Assembly: GCA_934098395.1 (NCBI GenBank)
Contig: CAKOOM010000003.1
Span: 62,001 to 126,000, forward strand
Length of the DNA: 64,000 bases
Reading direction: 5' to 3'
From: an uncultured Bacilli bacterium
GTDB lineage: Bacteria; Bacillota_I; Bacilli_A; RF39; UBA660
Under the pieces are notes generated by a model, which ran no database searches, was not told where the DNA came from, and saw nothing but the letters and a program-made list of their open reading frames with translations. Within the stretch, counting starts at the first letter, position 1. The number at the start of each line of letters is the position of its first letter. Made by a program: the position numbers and the translations under genes. Shown piece after piece: positions 25,138 through 34,261 of this stretch.

Positions 25138-26571
25138 ATGAAAAAAAATATAATGTTAGTAGGTTTAGGACCACACTCAAAAAGAATATACATGAATTAT
25201 TTTAAAAATCACAATATAATTCCGAGCATTATTGTTGATTTAGAAAGTAATAAAGAAAGTGTTAAAAATTATTTAGCAACAAATGGTTTTGGTAATACAA
25301 TAATTTGGACCTTACCAGATGAATATAAAGACTATGAAAACTTACCAGCACAAGAATATAATTCTTTATTACAACTATGTAGAGAAAATGAAATAAATTA
25401 TATAATTTCTTCTACTGAACCAAAAGCTCATAATATGTATTTACAATTTGCCTTAAAAAATAATATAAATATTTTATCTGACAAGCCTATTACTGTTGTA
25501 AAAGGTATGGATAAATTAAAAAATATAAAAAAAGTAAAAAAACAATATAAAGAATTATTAAAATTATATCAAAATAGTAATTGTAAATGTAATATAATGT
25601 GTCAAAGACAGTACCACAGAGGATACATATTTATAAAAAAACTATTAGCAGAAATTATATCACAATACAATATTCCAATTACTTATATTGATATATATCA
25701 TTGTGATGGTAATTGGGAAATGCCACATGATTTAGATAAAGAAAATCATCCATATAAATATGGATATGGAAAACTATATCATAGTGGATATCATTTCATT
25801 GATTTACTTGCAGAACTAATCAAGTTAAATAATTTGACTGATAAAAATAAACATATAACCAAAGGAAAAATGTATGGGGATATTTTTACCCCTAATGATG
25901 AAAAAGTCGTTTTTAATTCTAATGACTATAAAAGTATTTTCGACTTAAAAGAAATTAATGAACCTTATTCAACATTAAACGAAAAAGATTATAGTACTTA
26001 TGGAGAAAAAAATTTTTACGGTAATATTGGATTTTATAATTCATGTAATAGTTTAATAACTACTGCAAATATTAATTTGTTGCATTATGGTTTTTCCAGA
26101 CGAGGATGGTTTAAATCTAGAGATTATTATAAGAAAAATGGCAGAATAAGACACGAGAGAATAAATATACAAGTAGGTCCATTATTAAATATACAAGTTC
26201 ACAGTTATCAATCAAAAGAAATAAAAGATAGAACTAATAGTATAAATGAAACATTAACCGGAGGTTTAGAACATTTCGATATTGATATATATAGAAATGT
26301 TGATATTATTGGCGGAGTTCCTTTTCAAAGAATTCAATTAAGAGATTTATATGGTGATGAATTGGGAAAAGAAAATTTTATTGGTTTCAACGAATTTAGT
26401 CGCGAAGAATTTGTCAACTCATTTTTAAATAATAATTCAGGTAAAAGTGATTTAAAGGATCAAGCCTTAGGTATGGAAATATTATATAGTGCATCGAAAA
26501 TAATATATGATAAGAAGAATGGTTTACCTCAAATTGAAAAAATAATTATTCCAAAAACAAAGCAGTATTAA
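25138..26571 (+). CDS. Gfo/Idh/MocA-like oxidoreductase
   Basis: 477 residues. The N-terminus is a Rossmann fold (MLVGLGPHSKRIYMNYF), then YIISSTEPKAHNMYLQFAL and INILSDKPITV, equivalent to the EKP-type motif with Asp replacing Glu, which positions the nicotinamide. The C-terminal half contains YHSGYHFIDLLAELI and is longer than in most family members (about 350 residues). Starts 3 nt after the ackA stop with AGAGG upstream, and ends the eight-gene run at a strong terminator. Could act on a sugar or cyclitol derivative; substrate unknown. Confidence 0.75.
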   Translation: MKKNIMLVGLGPHSKRIYMNYFKNHNIIPSIIVDLESNKESVKNYLATNGFGNTIIWTLPDEYKDYENLPAQEYNSLLQLCRENEINYIISSTEPKAHNMYLQFALKNNINILSDKPITVVKGMDKLKNIKKVKKQYKELLKLYQNSNCKCNIMCQRQYHRGYIFIKKLLAEIISQYNIPITYIDIYHCDGNWEMPHDLDKENHPYKYGYGKLYHSGYHFIDLLAELIKLNNLTDKNKHITKGKMYGDIFTPNDEKVVFNSNDYKSIFDLKEINEPYSTLNEKDYSTYGEKNFYGNIGFYNSCNSLITTANINLLHYGFSRRGWFKSRDYYKKNGRIRHERINIQVGPLLNIQVHSYQSKEIKDRTNSINETLTGGLEHFDIDIYRNVDIIGGVPFQRIQLRDLYGDELGKENFIGFNEFSREEFVNSFLNNNSGKSDLKDQALGMEILYSASKIIYDKKNGLPQIEKIIIPKTKQY

Positions 26572-26572
26572 G

Positions 26573-26596
26573 TCAATCTGAAAAGATTGATTTTTT
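26573..26596 (+). terminator. intrinsic terminator with GAAA tetraloop
   Basis: Perfect 7-bp stem TCAATCT / AGATTGA closed by GAAA, followed by six T. Confidence 0.85.
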
Positions 26597-26654
26597 AAAT
26601 TTATAAAAAACATAACAAAAACACTATATAAGTAGAAATATCCTTTTAATTCAT

Positions 26655-26683
26655 TTGACAACCATCATAATTTATGATACATT
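26655..26683 (+). promoter_or_regulatory. promoter of the ABC-F leader
   Basis: Consensus -35 TTGACA (26655-26660), 17-bp spacer, extended -10 TGa-TACATT (26678-26683). Confidence 0.7.
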
Positions 26684-26707
26684 TAAAAAAAGAAAGGAGG
26701 CGTGACT

Positions 26708-26749
26708 ATGTTTACAATAAACCATGTAATCATGTATGTTTATTCATAG
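26708..26749 (+). CDS. 13-residue leader peptide of the ABC-F attenuator
   Basis: ATG 26708 after AAAGGAGGCGTGACT (a near-perfect ribosome site), 13 codons (MFTINHVIMYVYS) to TAG at 26747-26749. Such uORFs precede antibiotic-inducible ABC-F genes, where drug-stalled ribosomes on the uORF change folding of the downstream RNA. The stop codon sits at the foot of the first hairpin. Confidence 0.65.
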   Translation: MFTINHVIMYVYS

Positions 26750-26862
26750 TCATACCTGCAATTAATAAGTATAATCTATTATAATTAGCAGGTATGACAG
26801 TTTTTGTTGTGCCTGCATCCTAAAATCATATAAGGGGATGTAAGGCCTTTATATGATTTTTT
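26749..26862 (+). promoter_or_regulatory. transcription attenuator of the ABC-F gene
   Basis: Three mutually related structures are readable. (1) GTCATACCTGC (26749-26759) pairs with GCAGGTATGAC (26788-26798). (2) GCCTGCATCC (26811-26820) pairs with GGATGT-AAGGC (26836-26846), an antiterminator whose loop holds the left arm of (3). (3) A 12-bp stem, 26822-26833 with 26849-26860, ends in a T-run to 26862, an intrinsic terminator. The CCTGC of (2) could also pair with GCAGG of (1), so ribosome position on the leader ORF could switch between them. Confidence 0.75.
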
Positions 26863-26883
26863 AATAATGAAAGTTGTGATAAT

Positions 26884-28518
26884 ATGATAGATATAAATAT
26901 AAATAAAATTAGTAAAAATTATGGAATAAATAAAGTTCTAAAAGATGTAACTTTTACTGTTAATGAAAAAGAACGCATCTGTATAACCGGTCCAAACGGT
27001 TCCGGAAAAACAACCATTCTTAATCTTATTGCTGGCGTTGATTCCGCAACAAGCGGTACTATTCATATCTGCAAAAATGCCACTATCGGATACCTTCCAC
27101 AAACAGCTCCTATGTATGATGAACCATTAACTGTTAGAGAAATATTTGAAAAAAATATTCCCAGTGACTATAGTTACTTAACCAACAAGTTAAAAGAACT
27201 TGAAAAAAGTATGCAAGATCCATCTACCAAAAACCTAGATAAAGTTATTGAAAAGTATTGCCGTTTGCAAGAAGAATATCTTAAAATAAACAATTATGAT
27301 ATAACCAAAAGACTAGGTAAAATTATTAAAATGTTTAATTTAGAATCTAATCTAGATAAGCCATTTAATAATTTATCCGGTGGTGAAAAAAGAATCGTAT
27401 CTCTAGCTAACGTCATCTTGTCAGCTCCCGATATTCTTCTCTTAGATGAACCCACAAACCATCTAGATATATCAACAATCTATTCACTCGAATCATATCT
27501 AAAAAAATGTTCCAGTACCATTATCTTCGTATCCCATGACAGATATTTTATAGACCGAGTAGCTACCAAAATAATTCTTATCGAATCAGGAAAAAGTGAT
27601 ATTTACTTTGGTAATTACACATATTATGAAAAAGAATTTGAAGCCCGTTTACTAAACGAATTCAAAGATTATAACAATCAACAAAAGTTAATCAAAGATA
27701 TGCAAAGAAAAATTAAACAACTAGAAGAGTACGGCCATCGTGCAGCTCCAGAAGGTGAAATGTTTTTTAAGCGTGCCAACAGTATTCGTAAAAGACTTGA
27801 AAAAATAGAATTACTAGATAAACCACATGAAAGAAAAGAATTACCTATAAATTTTGTAATCGAAAAAAGAAGTAGTAACGATATTTTTGAATTTAAAAAT
27901 TTAACCATTGAAGTAGGAACCAACAAATTACTAGATAATACTAAATTGTCACTTCATTATCAAGATAAATTAGCTCTAATTGGTCCAAATGGAAGTGGTA
28001 AATCAACTCTAATAAAATACATTTTAAATATATATACCAACAAATTATTTTCACCCAAAAACAAAATGGCTAGTAATCTAAATATTGGATATATTCCTCA
28101 AGAAATAACTTTTTCAAACAATAATCTAACCATTTATGATTATGCAAATTCTTTTTTAAACACCAACGAAACCCATTTAAGGAGTATCCTTGCTACATAC
28201 TTTTTTAATGGTGATCTTATATACAAAAAAGTAGGTATCTTATCCGGAGGAGAAAAAGTAAGATTAAAATTACTAGAGTTAATTAGTAAAAAAGCCAATC
28301 TAATAATTCTAGATGAACCCACAAATCATCTAGATATTACTACCTTAGAAGTATTAGAAACTGCCTTATCTTCTTATCAAGGAACTATTTTCTTCGTATC
28401 TCACGATCGCTATTTCATTAACAAAGTATGCAACAAAATAGTAAGTATTGAAGATAAAAAATTAATAGAGTATCTAGGAAATTATACCTACTACGAACAA
28501 AAACGATATCCTGAATAA
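26884..28518 (+). CDS. ABC-F family ribosome-protection-type ATPase
   Basis: 544 residues, two ABC domains and no membrane part. Domain 1: Walker A GPNGSGKTTIL (about 38-48), signature LSGGEKR, Walker B LLLDEPTNHLD. A basic interdomain linker (about 255-320, containing EEYGHRAAPEGEMFFKRAN) matches the P-site-tRNA-interaction arm. Domain 2: GPNGSGKSTLI, LSGGEKVRLKL, IILDEPTNHLD. Antibiotic-resistance ABC-F proteins (Vga, Lsa, VmlR types) displace drugs from the peptidyl-transferase centre; housekeeping relatives (EttA, Uup) regulate translation. The attenuator in front favours the resistance type, inducible by a ribosome-targeting drug. The ribosome site before ATG 26884 is weak. Confidence 0.9.
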   Translation: MIDININKISKNYGINKVLKDVTFTVNEKERICITGPNGSGKTTILNLIAGVDSATSGTIHICKNATIGYLPQTAPMYDEPLTVREIFEKNIPSDYSYLTNKLKELEKSMQDPSTKNLDKVIEKYCRLQEEYLKINNYDITKRLGKIIKMFNLESNLDKPFNNLSGGEKRIVSLANVILSAPDILLLDEPTNHLDISTIYSLESYLKKCSSTIIFVSHDRYFIDRVATKIILIESGKSDIYFGNYTYYEKEFEARLLNEFKDYNNQQKLIKDMQRKIKQLEEYGHRAAPEGEMFFKRANSIRKRLEKIELLDKPHERKELPINFVIEKRSSNDIFEFKNLTIEVGTNKLLDNTKLSLHYQDKLALIGPNGSGKSTLIKYILNIYTNKLFSPKNKMASNLNIGYIPQEITFSNNNLTIYDYANSFLNTNETHLRSILATYFFNGDLIYKKVGILSGGEKVRLKLLELISKKANLIILDEPTNHLDITTLEVLETALSSYQGTIFFVSHDRYFINKVCNKIVSIEDKKLIEYLGNYTYYEQKRYPE

Positions 28519-28588
28519 CTCAGTTTACTTTTATCTGTAAATAAAATAACTTGTTAATAATTTATCATGTTAAAATAATGTAAACCAC

Positions 28589-28617
28589 TTATCATTACTA
28601 ACTATTTATGATAAAAT
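28589..28617 (+). promoter_or_regulatory. promoter of polC
   Basis: -35 TTATCA (28589-28594), 17-bp spacer, extended -10 TGa-TAAAAT (28612-28617). Confidence 0.55.
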
Positions 28618-28641
28618 GAATTAAGAAGGAATGATCGTAGT

Positions 28642-31600
28642 ATGATGCAGGAAAAATTAAAAAAATTATTTGAAGAAATAAACCTTGAAGATAACTTATT
28701 ATCTTATTTTAATGGTGCCAGTATAGAAAAAATAGTCGTATACGACCAAACAAAACAAATTGATTTTATTATTAATACCAAAGAAGTATTACCAATAGAT
28801 GTCTATAACAATGTTTTATATAAATTAGTATCATTCATGAATACTATTGAAACTATTAGATTAATAATTATCCCCGAAAATATAGATAATTCTTTAATTG
28901 AATCATACTATTTAAATATCATGAAGAATATTTGCTTAGATAGAAATAAATATAATTTATTCTTAGATAGAGAAGTAAATATAGAGAATAATGTTATTAA
29001 AATTAAAACCTATAACAAAATAGAATGTACTAATATTATTCAATTAAAACAAGAATTAATTGATAAGATGAGCTATTATGGTTTTAATATTGATATCGAC
29101 ATTGATTTAGTATTAGATGGTGATGTTGAATTAAAAAATAAAATAGAATCAGAAAAAAATATAACAATGATATCACCAAAAAAAATAGAAGCTCCGATAA
29201 AAAGCGAACCAGCTCCTGAAAAAAAACAAACCTATCGAGCTAAAAAAAGTACTGAAATAACAGATATAAAAGATGTTTTATACGAAGTAGATAATATAAA
29301 TATCAAAGGAAGTATTTTTGGGATTGATTATTTTGAATCAAAATCAGGATATAAAATTATTACTCTTAAAGTAACTGATTATACTGATAGTATGTATGTA
29401 AAAATGTTTACCAAAGATGAAGAAGAGTATTCCCTTATTAAAAAATTATTAAAACAAGGATCTTGGTATATCTTTTATGGTAAAGCTGTAATGGATAAGT
29501 ATGCTAATGAAATTGTCTTTAATACTCGCTACAAAGATGTTGAAGAAACTGAAGCTCCTCAAAAAGAAGAAATAAAAGACGAAGCTCCTGTTAAAAGAGT
29601 AGAATTACACGCACATACCATGATGAGTCAAATGGATGGTATAACCAAAGTAGACTTAGGAAAACATACCTGCGAATTAGTAGAAAAAGCTATTAAAATG
29701 GGTTATCGCGGCGTAGCCATTACTGATCATTCTGGTTGCCAAGCATTCCCTATAGCTTATGGAATTATCTCTTCACATAACAAAAAGATTGAAGACAAAA
29801 AAGATCATTTCAAAGGATTATATGGAACTGAACTAACATTGGTAGATGATACCGTTAATATTGTTGTAAGACCAAGTGATTTACCACTAGTTAATACTAC
29901 ATATGTCGTATTTGATACCGAAACAACCGGATTCAATGCCGGTGGTGAAGACCAAATGATCGAAATCGGTGCTGTAAAAGTATGTAATGATGAAATAATT
30001 GATCGTTTTGATGAACTAATAAATCCAAATAGACATATTCCAGATAAAATAACCGAACTAACCTGCATAACAGATGATATGGTTCGTGATGCTAGAAGTG
30101 AAGAAGAAGTAACAAAAAGTTTCTTAGAGTGGGTCGGAGATTTACCAATGGTCGCTCACAATGCCAAATTTGATATCTCATTTATGGAAATGGCTATGAA
30201 AAAATACAATCTTGGCGTATTTAAAAATACCGTTATTGATACCCTAGAATTATCTCGTGCCCTAGATCAAGGATTTGCTAGACATAGCTTATCCGCTTTA
30301 GTAAAAAGATATAATGTTCCATGGGATGAAGATGCTCATCACCGAGCAGATTATGATGCCGAAGGAACAGCTCATGTCTTTAGTAAAATGCTTCAAAAAC
30401 TCGTATCACAAAACTATAATACCATTAAAGATTTAGATAAATTAATATCTAAAGATGAAATATATAAGTTTGGTAGAACGTATCACTTTAATGCTATCGC
30501 TAAAAATAAACAAGGATTAAAAAATTTATTTAAAATTATTTCCCTAGCTAATACCACATATATCTATAAAACTCCAAGAATCCTAAGAAGTAAGCTTGAA
30601 GAATTAAGAGAAGGATTATTAATAGGTAGTGGTTGTTATGAATCAGAAGTATTTATTGAAGCTCGTTCTAAAGAAGGTCAAGAATTAACTAATATAATTA
30701 ATTTTTATGATTATGTTGAAGTTCAACCTCCAGAAGTATATTCTCATTTACTTCAAACTGGAGATTTTGGTTCTAAAGAAGAATTAACTCACCATTTAAT
30801 AAAAATAATTAATTCAACTAAAGAATCTGGAAAAATAATCGTTGCTACCGGAGATGTTCATCATTTCTCTAGAGAAGATAAAATATATCGTGAAATAATT
30901 GTTAATCAAAAAGTACCTGGTGGTGGCAGACATCCTCTTGCCAAAAACAATATCACTTCAATTCCATCACAACACTTTAGGACAACTGAAGAAATGTTAA
31001 ATGATTTTAACTTCTTAGATGAATCTCTTGCTTATGAAATAGTCGTAGAAAATACCAACAAAGTATTAGATATGGTAGATGAATTAGAAGTAATTATTGA
31101 TACTGGAGGAATACCGTTTTCTCCAAGAGTAAAAAGCGATGATGGAAAAACTTATCTAGACTGTCCTAGAGTAGTAACAGATCTTGTATATACCAAAGCA
31201 TCATCTTGGTATGGTGATCCTTTGCCACATAATATTGAAGAAAGAATAGCAAAAGAACTATATGGTGATATTGTTTATAAATGCTTTAAAGAACAATTAC
31301 AAAAAGAAAATCCTGATATTAGTGAAGAACAACTAGAAAATAAAATTTTTGAAAATCTTCATAAAACAGTCCTTGAAGGCTTTGATGCTGTAAAAACTCT
31401 CGTAGGGAATCATGTAAAAGCTTCTTGGAAAGAAGAAGATGGCCCTCTTGATGAAAAAAGTCTTGCTAAAAAAGTCAAAAAAGAACTTGGTGGAATCATT
31501 GGTGGCGGTTTTGATCCAATCTATCTAATATCTCAAAGACTAGTAAAACATTCAAATGATGAAGGCTATCTCGTAGGATCTCGTGGTTCCGTTGGATCAA

Positions 31601-33279
31601 GTTTTGTTGCTACCATGATGGGAATAACTGAAGTAAATCCATTACCAGCGCATTATCGCTGTAAAAATTGTCAGACAAGTATCTTTAAAGATGAAGATGG
31701 TAAAGAACTCGGAGCAACATATTCAAGTGGTTTTGATTTACCCGATAAACATTGTCCAAAATGTAACGAATTAATGTATAAAGATGGTCAAGATATGCCA
31801 TTTGCTACATTCCTAGGATTCAATGCTGATAAAGTGCCAGATATTGATTTAAATTTCTCAGATTTAAATCAAGCCTCAGCTCACGAATACACAAAAGTTT
31901 TATTTGGTGTTGATAATGTCTATCGTGCTGGAACAATTGGTACTGTAGCTGAAAAAACTGCCTTTGGCTTTGTAAAAGGCTATTTTGAAGATCGAGGTAT
32001 AACCAATAAAAGAACCTGTGAAGTAGAAAGATTAGCAGCCGGATGTACCGGTGTTAAAAGAACGACCGGTCAGCACCCTGGTGGAATTGTCGTTGTCCCA
32101 GACTATATGGATGTCTCAGATTTTACACCATTCCAATTTCCTGCCGAAGACCCAACAAGCCCATGGCGTACAACTCATTTTGATTACCATGCTATTGACC
32201 AAGACTTATTAAAACTAGATATTTTAGGACATTCTGATCCAACCCAATTAAGACTTATTCAAGATTTAACAAAAACTGATATCTTGAAAGTTCCATTAGA
32301 CGATAAACAAACTATGAGTATCTTTACCTCACCAGATGTCCTTGGCGTAACTAAAGAACAAATAATGTGTAATACTGGCACTCTTGGAATACCAGAGTTT
32401 GGTACACCATTTACAATTGGCATGGTCGAAGAAACTAAACCAACAACCTTTGCCGAATTAATAAAAATATCTGGTTTATCGCATGGTACTGATGTATGGC
32501 TAGGTAACGCTCAAGAACTAATCAAAAATAATATTGTTCCATTTAAAGAAGTAATTGGTTGTCGTGATGATATCATGGTATATCTTATGTATCACGGCGT
32601 AGAACCTATAAAAGCCTTCAAAATAATGGAATTCGTAAGAAAAGGAAAAGCCTCAAAAGATCCTGAAACATGGAAATCACACGTAGAGACAATGAAAAAA
32701 GCTAATATCGAAGAATGGTTTATTGAATCATGCGCTAAAATAAAATACATGTTCCCTAAAGCTCATGCTGCTGCATACGTTATAAGCGCATTTAGAATAG
32801 CTTGGTATAAAGTACACATGCCAGCCTACTATTATGCTTCATGGTTTTCAACCAAAGCTACCGATTTCAATATCGAAGCCATGATAAAAGGTTATGATGC
32901 CATTAAAGCCGTATTACTTGAAATAGAAAATAAAGGTTATGAAGCTACCAATAAAGAAAATGGCATTGCTGAATGTTTAAAACTAGCTCTAGAAGCAACT
33001 GCTAGGGGTATCAAAATAGCCAATGTAGATTTATATAAAAGTAAAGCCCTAACTTTCTCTGTTGAAGATGATAAAACTGTTATTCCATCTTTCTCATCAA
33101 TTGATGGACTAGGAGATGTCGTAGCTAAAAACATTGAAGCCGAAGCTAAAAAACATCCATTTATATCAATTGAAGACTTCCAAAATAGATGCAAAGTATC
33201 GACAACTCTTGTAGAAAAAATGAAATCAATGGGTATTTTTAAAGATATGCCAGAAACAAGTCAATTAAGTCTCTTTTAA
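28642..33279 (+). CDS. polC: DNA polymerase III alpha subunit, PolC type
   Basis: Replicative DNA polymerase of low-GC Firmicutes, with built-in proofreading. 1545 residues, full length. Order: N-terminal domain, OB fold (about 215-310), PHP domain beginning RVELHAHTMMSQMDG, 3'-5' exonuclease inserted in PHP (FDTETTGF at about 424; HNAKFDISFMEM; HHRADYDAE), rest of PHP, then the polymerase with zinc-binding CKNCQTS...CPKCNELM and catalytic PDIDLNFS (about 1066). A C-terminal helix-hairpin region ends with QLSLF, a beta-clamp-binding motif. ATG 28642 or the adjacent ATG 28645 could start; AAGGA lies 11 nt before the first. The own promoter and terminator suggest a single-gene unit. Confidence 0.98.
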   Translation: MMQEKLKKLFEEINLEDNLLSYFNGASIEKIVVYDQTKQIDFIINTKEVLPIDVYNNVLYKLVSFMNTIETIRLIIIPENIDNSLIESYYLNIMKNICLDRNKYNLFLDREVNIENNVIKIKTYNKIECTNIIQLKQELIDKMSYYGFNIDIDIDLVLDGDVELKNKIESEKNITMISPKKIEAPIKSEPAPEKKQTYRAKKSTEITDIKDVLYEVDNINIKGSIFGIDYFESKSGYKIITLKVTDYTDSMYVKMFTKDEEEYSLIKKLLKQGSWYIFYGKAVMDKYANEIVFNTRYKDVEETEAPQKEEIKDEAPVKRVELHAHTMMSQMDGITKVDLGKHTCELVEKAIKMGYRGVAITDHSGCQAFPIAYGIISSHNKKIEDKKDHFKGLYGTELTLVDDTVNIVVRPSDLPLVNTTYVVFDTETTGFNAGGEDQMIEIGAVKVCNDEIIDRFDELINPNRHIPDKITELTCITDDMVRDARSEEEVTKSFLEWVGDLPMVAHNAKFDISFMEMAMKKYNLGVFKNTVIDTLELSRALDQGFARHSLSALVKRYNVPWDEDAHHRADYDAEGTAHVFSKMLQKLVSQNYNTIKDLDKLISKDEIYKFGRTYHFNAIAKNKQGLKNLFKIISLANTTYIYKTPRILRSKLEELREGLLIGSGCYESEVFIEARSKEGQELTNIINFYDYVEVQPPEVYSHLLQTGDFGSKEELTHHLIKIINSTKESGKIIVATGDVHHFSREDKIYREIIVNQKVPGGGRHPLAKNNITSIPSQHFRTTEEMLNDFNFLDESLAYEIVVENTNKVLDMVDELEVIIDTGGIPFSPRVKSDDGKTYLDCPRVVTDLVYTKASSWYGDPLPHNIEERIAKELYGDIVYKCFKEQLQKENPDISEEQLENKIFENLHKTVLEGFDAVKTLVGNHVKASWKEEDGPLDEKSLAKKVKKELGGIIGGGFDPIYLISQRLVKHSNDEGYLVGSRGSVGSSFVATMMGITEVNPLPAHYRCKNCQTSIFKDEDGKELGATYSSGFDLPDKHCPKCNELMYKDGQDMPFATFLGFNADKVPDIDLNFSDLNQASAHEYTKVLFGVDNVYRAGTIGTVAEKTAFGFVKGYFEDRGITNKRTCEVERLAAGCTGVKRTTGQHPGGIVVVPDYMDVSDFTPFQFPAEDPTSPWRTTHFDYHAIDQDLLKLDILGHSDPTQLRLIQDLTKTDILKVPLDDKQTMSIFTSPDVLGVTKEQIMCNTGTLGIPEFGTPFTIGMVEETKPTTFAELIKISGLSHGTDVWLGNAQELIKNNIVPFKEVIGCRDDIMVYLMYHGVEPIKAFKIMEFVRKGKASKDPETWKSHVETMKKANIEEWFIESCAKIKYMFPKAHAAAYVISAFRIAWYKVHMPAYYYASWFSTKATDFNIEAMIKGYDAIKAVLLEIENKGYEATNKENGIAECLKLALEATARGIKIANVDLYKSKALTFSVEDDKTVIPSFSSIDGLGDVVAKNIEAEAKKHPFISIEDFQNRCKVSTTLVEKMKSMGIFKDMPETSQLSLF

Positions 33280-33293
33280 TGACTTGTTTTTTT
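33254..33293 (+). terminator. intrinsic terminator of polC
   Basis: AAACAAGTC (33254-33262) pairs with GACTTGTTT (33281-33289), extendable inward, followed by T to 33293. It includes the end of the coding region. Confidence 0.85.
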
Positions 33294-33312
33294 CTAAAAT
33301 ATTAAAAAATAG

Positions 33313-33341
33313 TTGCATTTTGCAACAATCTTTGATATCAT
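33313..33341 (+). promoter_or_regulatory. promoter of TasA-like gene 1
   Basis: -35 TTGCAT (33313-33318), 17-bp spacer, extended -10 TGa-TATCAT (33336-33341). GTTGCA-TTT-TGCAAC (33312-33326), a 6-bp palindrome, covers the -35 box and could be an operator. Confidence 0.6.
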
Positions 33342-33385
33342 TATTATAGTAGAGGAGGAAATAAAGAATGGAAAATAAAAAAGGA
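33313..33385 (+). repeat. direct repeat, copy 1 (promoter, leader and first codons)
   Basis: 73 nt identical to 34189-34261: promoter, the stretch TAGTAGAGGAGGAAATAAAG and the first six codons (MENKKG). Indicates recent tandem duplication or gene conversion of the 5' part of the TasA-like genes. Confidence 0.85.
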
Positions 33386-34135
33386 AACGGAATATTTTTA
33401 GGAGTTATCGGAGTCGCAACATTAATCGTAGCAATAATTGGAGCTACATTCGCATATTTCTCAGCTAGTACAAACTCAGCTGATAATGCAATAAGTGTAA
33501 ATTCAACCCAATTATCATTAGGTTATAGTGATGATACATCTCAATTAAAAACAAACCTAATCCCAGCTACTGATAAAATAGCTAAGTTTGGTGCAACTGA
33601 TGCCACACACATTGCTTCAAAAGGTACATGTATCGATGATAATGGCAACGAAGTATGTGGGGTATATGATTTCTTCGTAGGTAACCCAAGTGGAACTACA
33701 GCTCAAAAAATCTATGCTAATATCACTGTTGTAACAAATACATTTGATAATTTATATTTTACAATTCTAGATGAAGACGGAAAAGAGGTTATTCCAGCTA
33801 CAAACTTTAAAGGTACTGGACAAAATGATGACAACACAGTTACTTACAAGACAGAAGAAGGAAAAACAATTCTAGAATTAAAAGCTTTAGAGCAAACATT
33901 ATCAGCATCACCTGCAGCAGTAGCAGATGGTGACAAAAACGATGCTTCTAAATATACTTTAAAAGAAGGAACAGACAAAAACTTTAGAAAATATAAAGTT
34001 ATCGTATGGATTCGTGAATCTGGAACAGATCAAACTAGTGCAGACGCTGGAAAAGCATTCTCAGCTGGTATCAACATTACTACTGGGGGTAGCGGAGCAG
34101 GTGTTACTGGTGTAATTGCTGCCGCACAAGCGTAG
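33368..34135 (+). CDS. TasA/camelysin-like secreted protein 1
   Basis: 255 residues. A hydrophobic N-terminal segment (about 9-28, IFLGVIGVATLIVAIIGA) is followed by TFAYFSAS, the signal typical of SipW-processed TasA/CalY proteins. The mature part is rich in Asp, Thr and Asn and contains GTCIDDNGNEVCGVYDF with two Cys that may pair, then a beta-rich fibre-type domain ending GAGVTGVIAAAQA. TasA-type proteins form extracellular fibres or matrix. The dedicated SipW peptidase is not in this window. Two similar proteins follow, each with its own promoter and terminator. Confidence 0.8.
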   Translation: MENKKGNGIFLGVIGVATLIVAIIGATFAYFSASTNSADNAISVNSTQLSLGYSDDTSQLKTNLIPATDKIAKFGATDATHIASKGTCIDDNGNEVCGVYDFFVGNPSGTTAQKIYANITVVTNTFDNLYFTILDEDGKEVIPATNFKGTGQNDDNTVTYKTEEGKTILELKALEQTLSASPAAVADGDKNDASKYTLKEGTDKNFRKYKVIVWIRESGTDQTSADAGKAFSAGINITTGGSGAGVTGVIAAAQA

Positions 34136-34142
34136 AAAAACT

Positions 34143-34167
34143 AAACAACACTTTGGTGTTGTTTTTT
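34143..34167 (+). terminator. intrinsic terminator of TasA-like gene 1
   Basis: Perfect 9-bp stem AAACAACAC / GTGTTGTTT with TTTG loop and T-run to 34167. Confidence 0.9.
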
Positions 34168-34188
34168 CTTTTTTATATAAAAAAACTA

Positions 34189-34217
34189 TTGCATTTTGCA
34201 ACAATCTTTGATATCAT
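34189..34217 (+). promoter_or_regulatory. promoter of TasA-like gene 2
   Basis: -35 TTGCAT (34189-34194), 17-bp spacer, extended -10 TGa-TATCAT (34212-34217), identical to the copy at 33313. Confidence 0.6.
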
Positions 34218-34261
34218 TATTATAGTAGAGGAGGAAATAAAGAATGGAAAATAAAAAAGGA
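34189..34261 (+). repeat. direct repeat, copy 2 (promoter, leader and first codons)
   Basis: 73 nt identical to 33313-33385; see copy 1. Confidence 0.85.
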
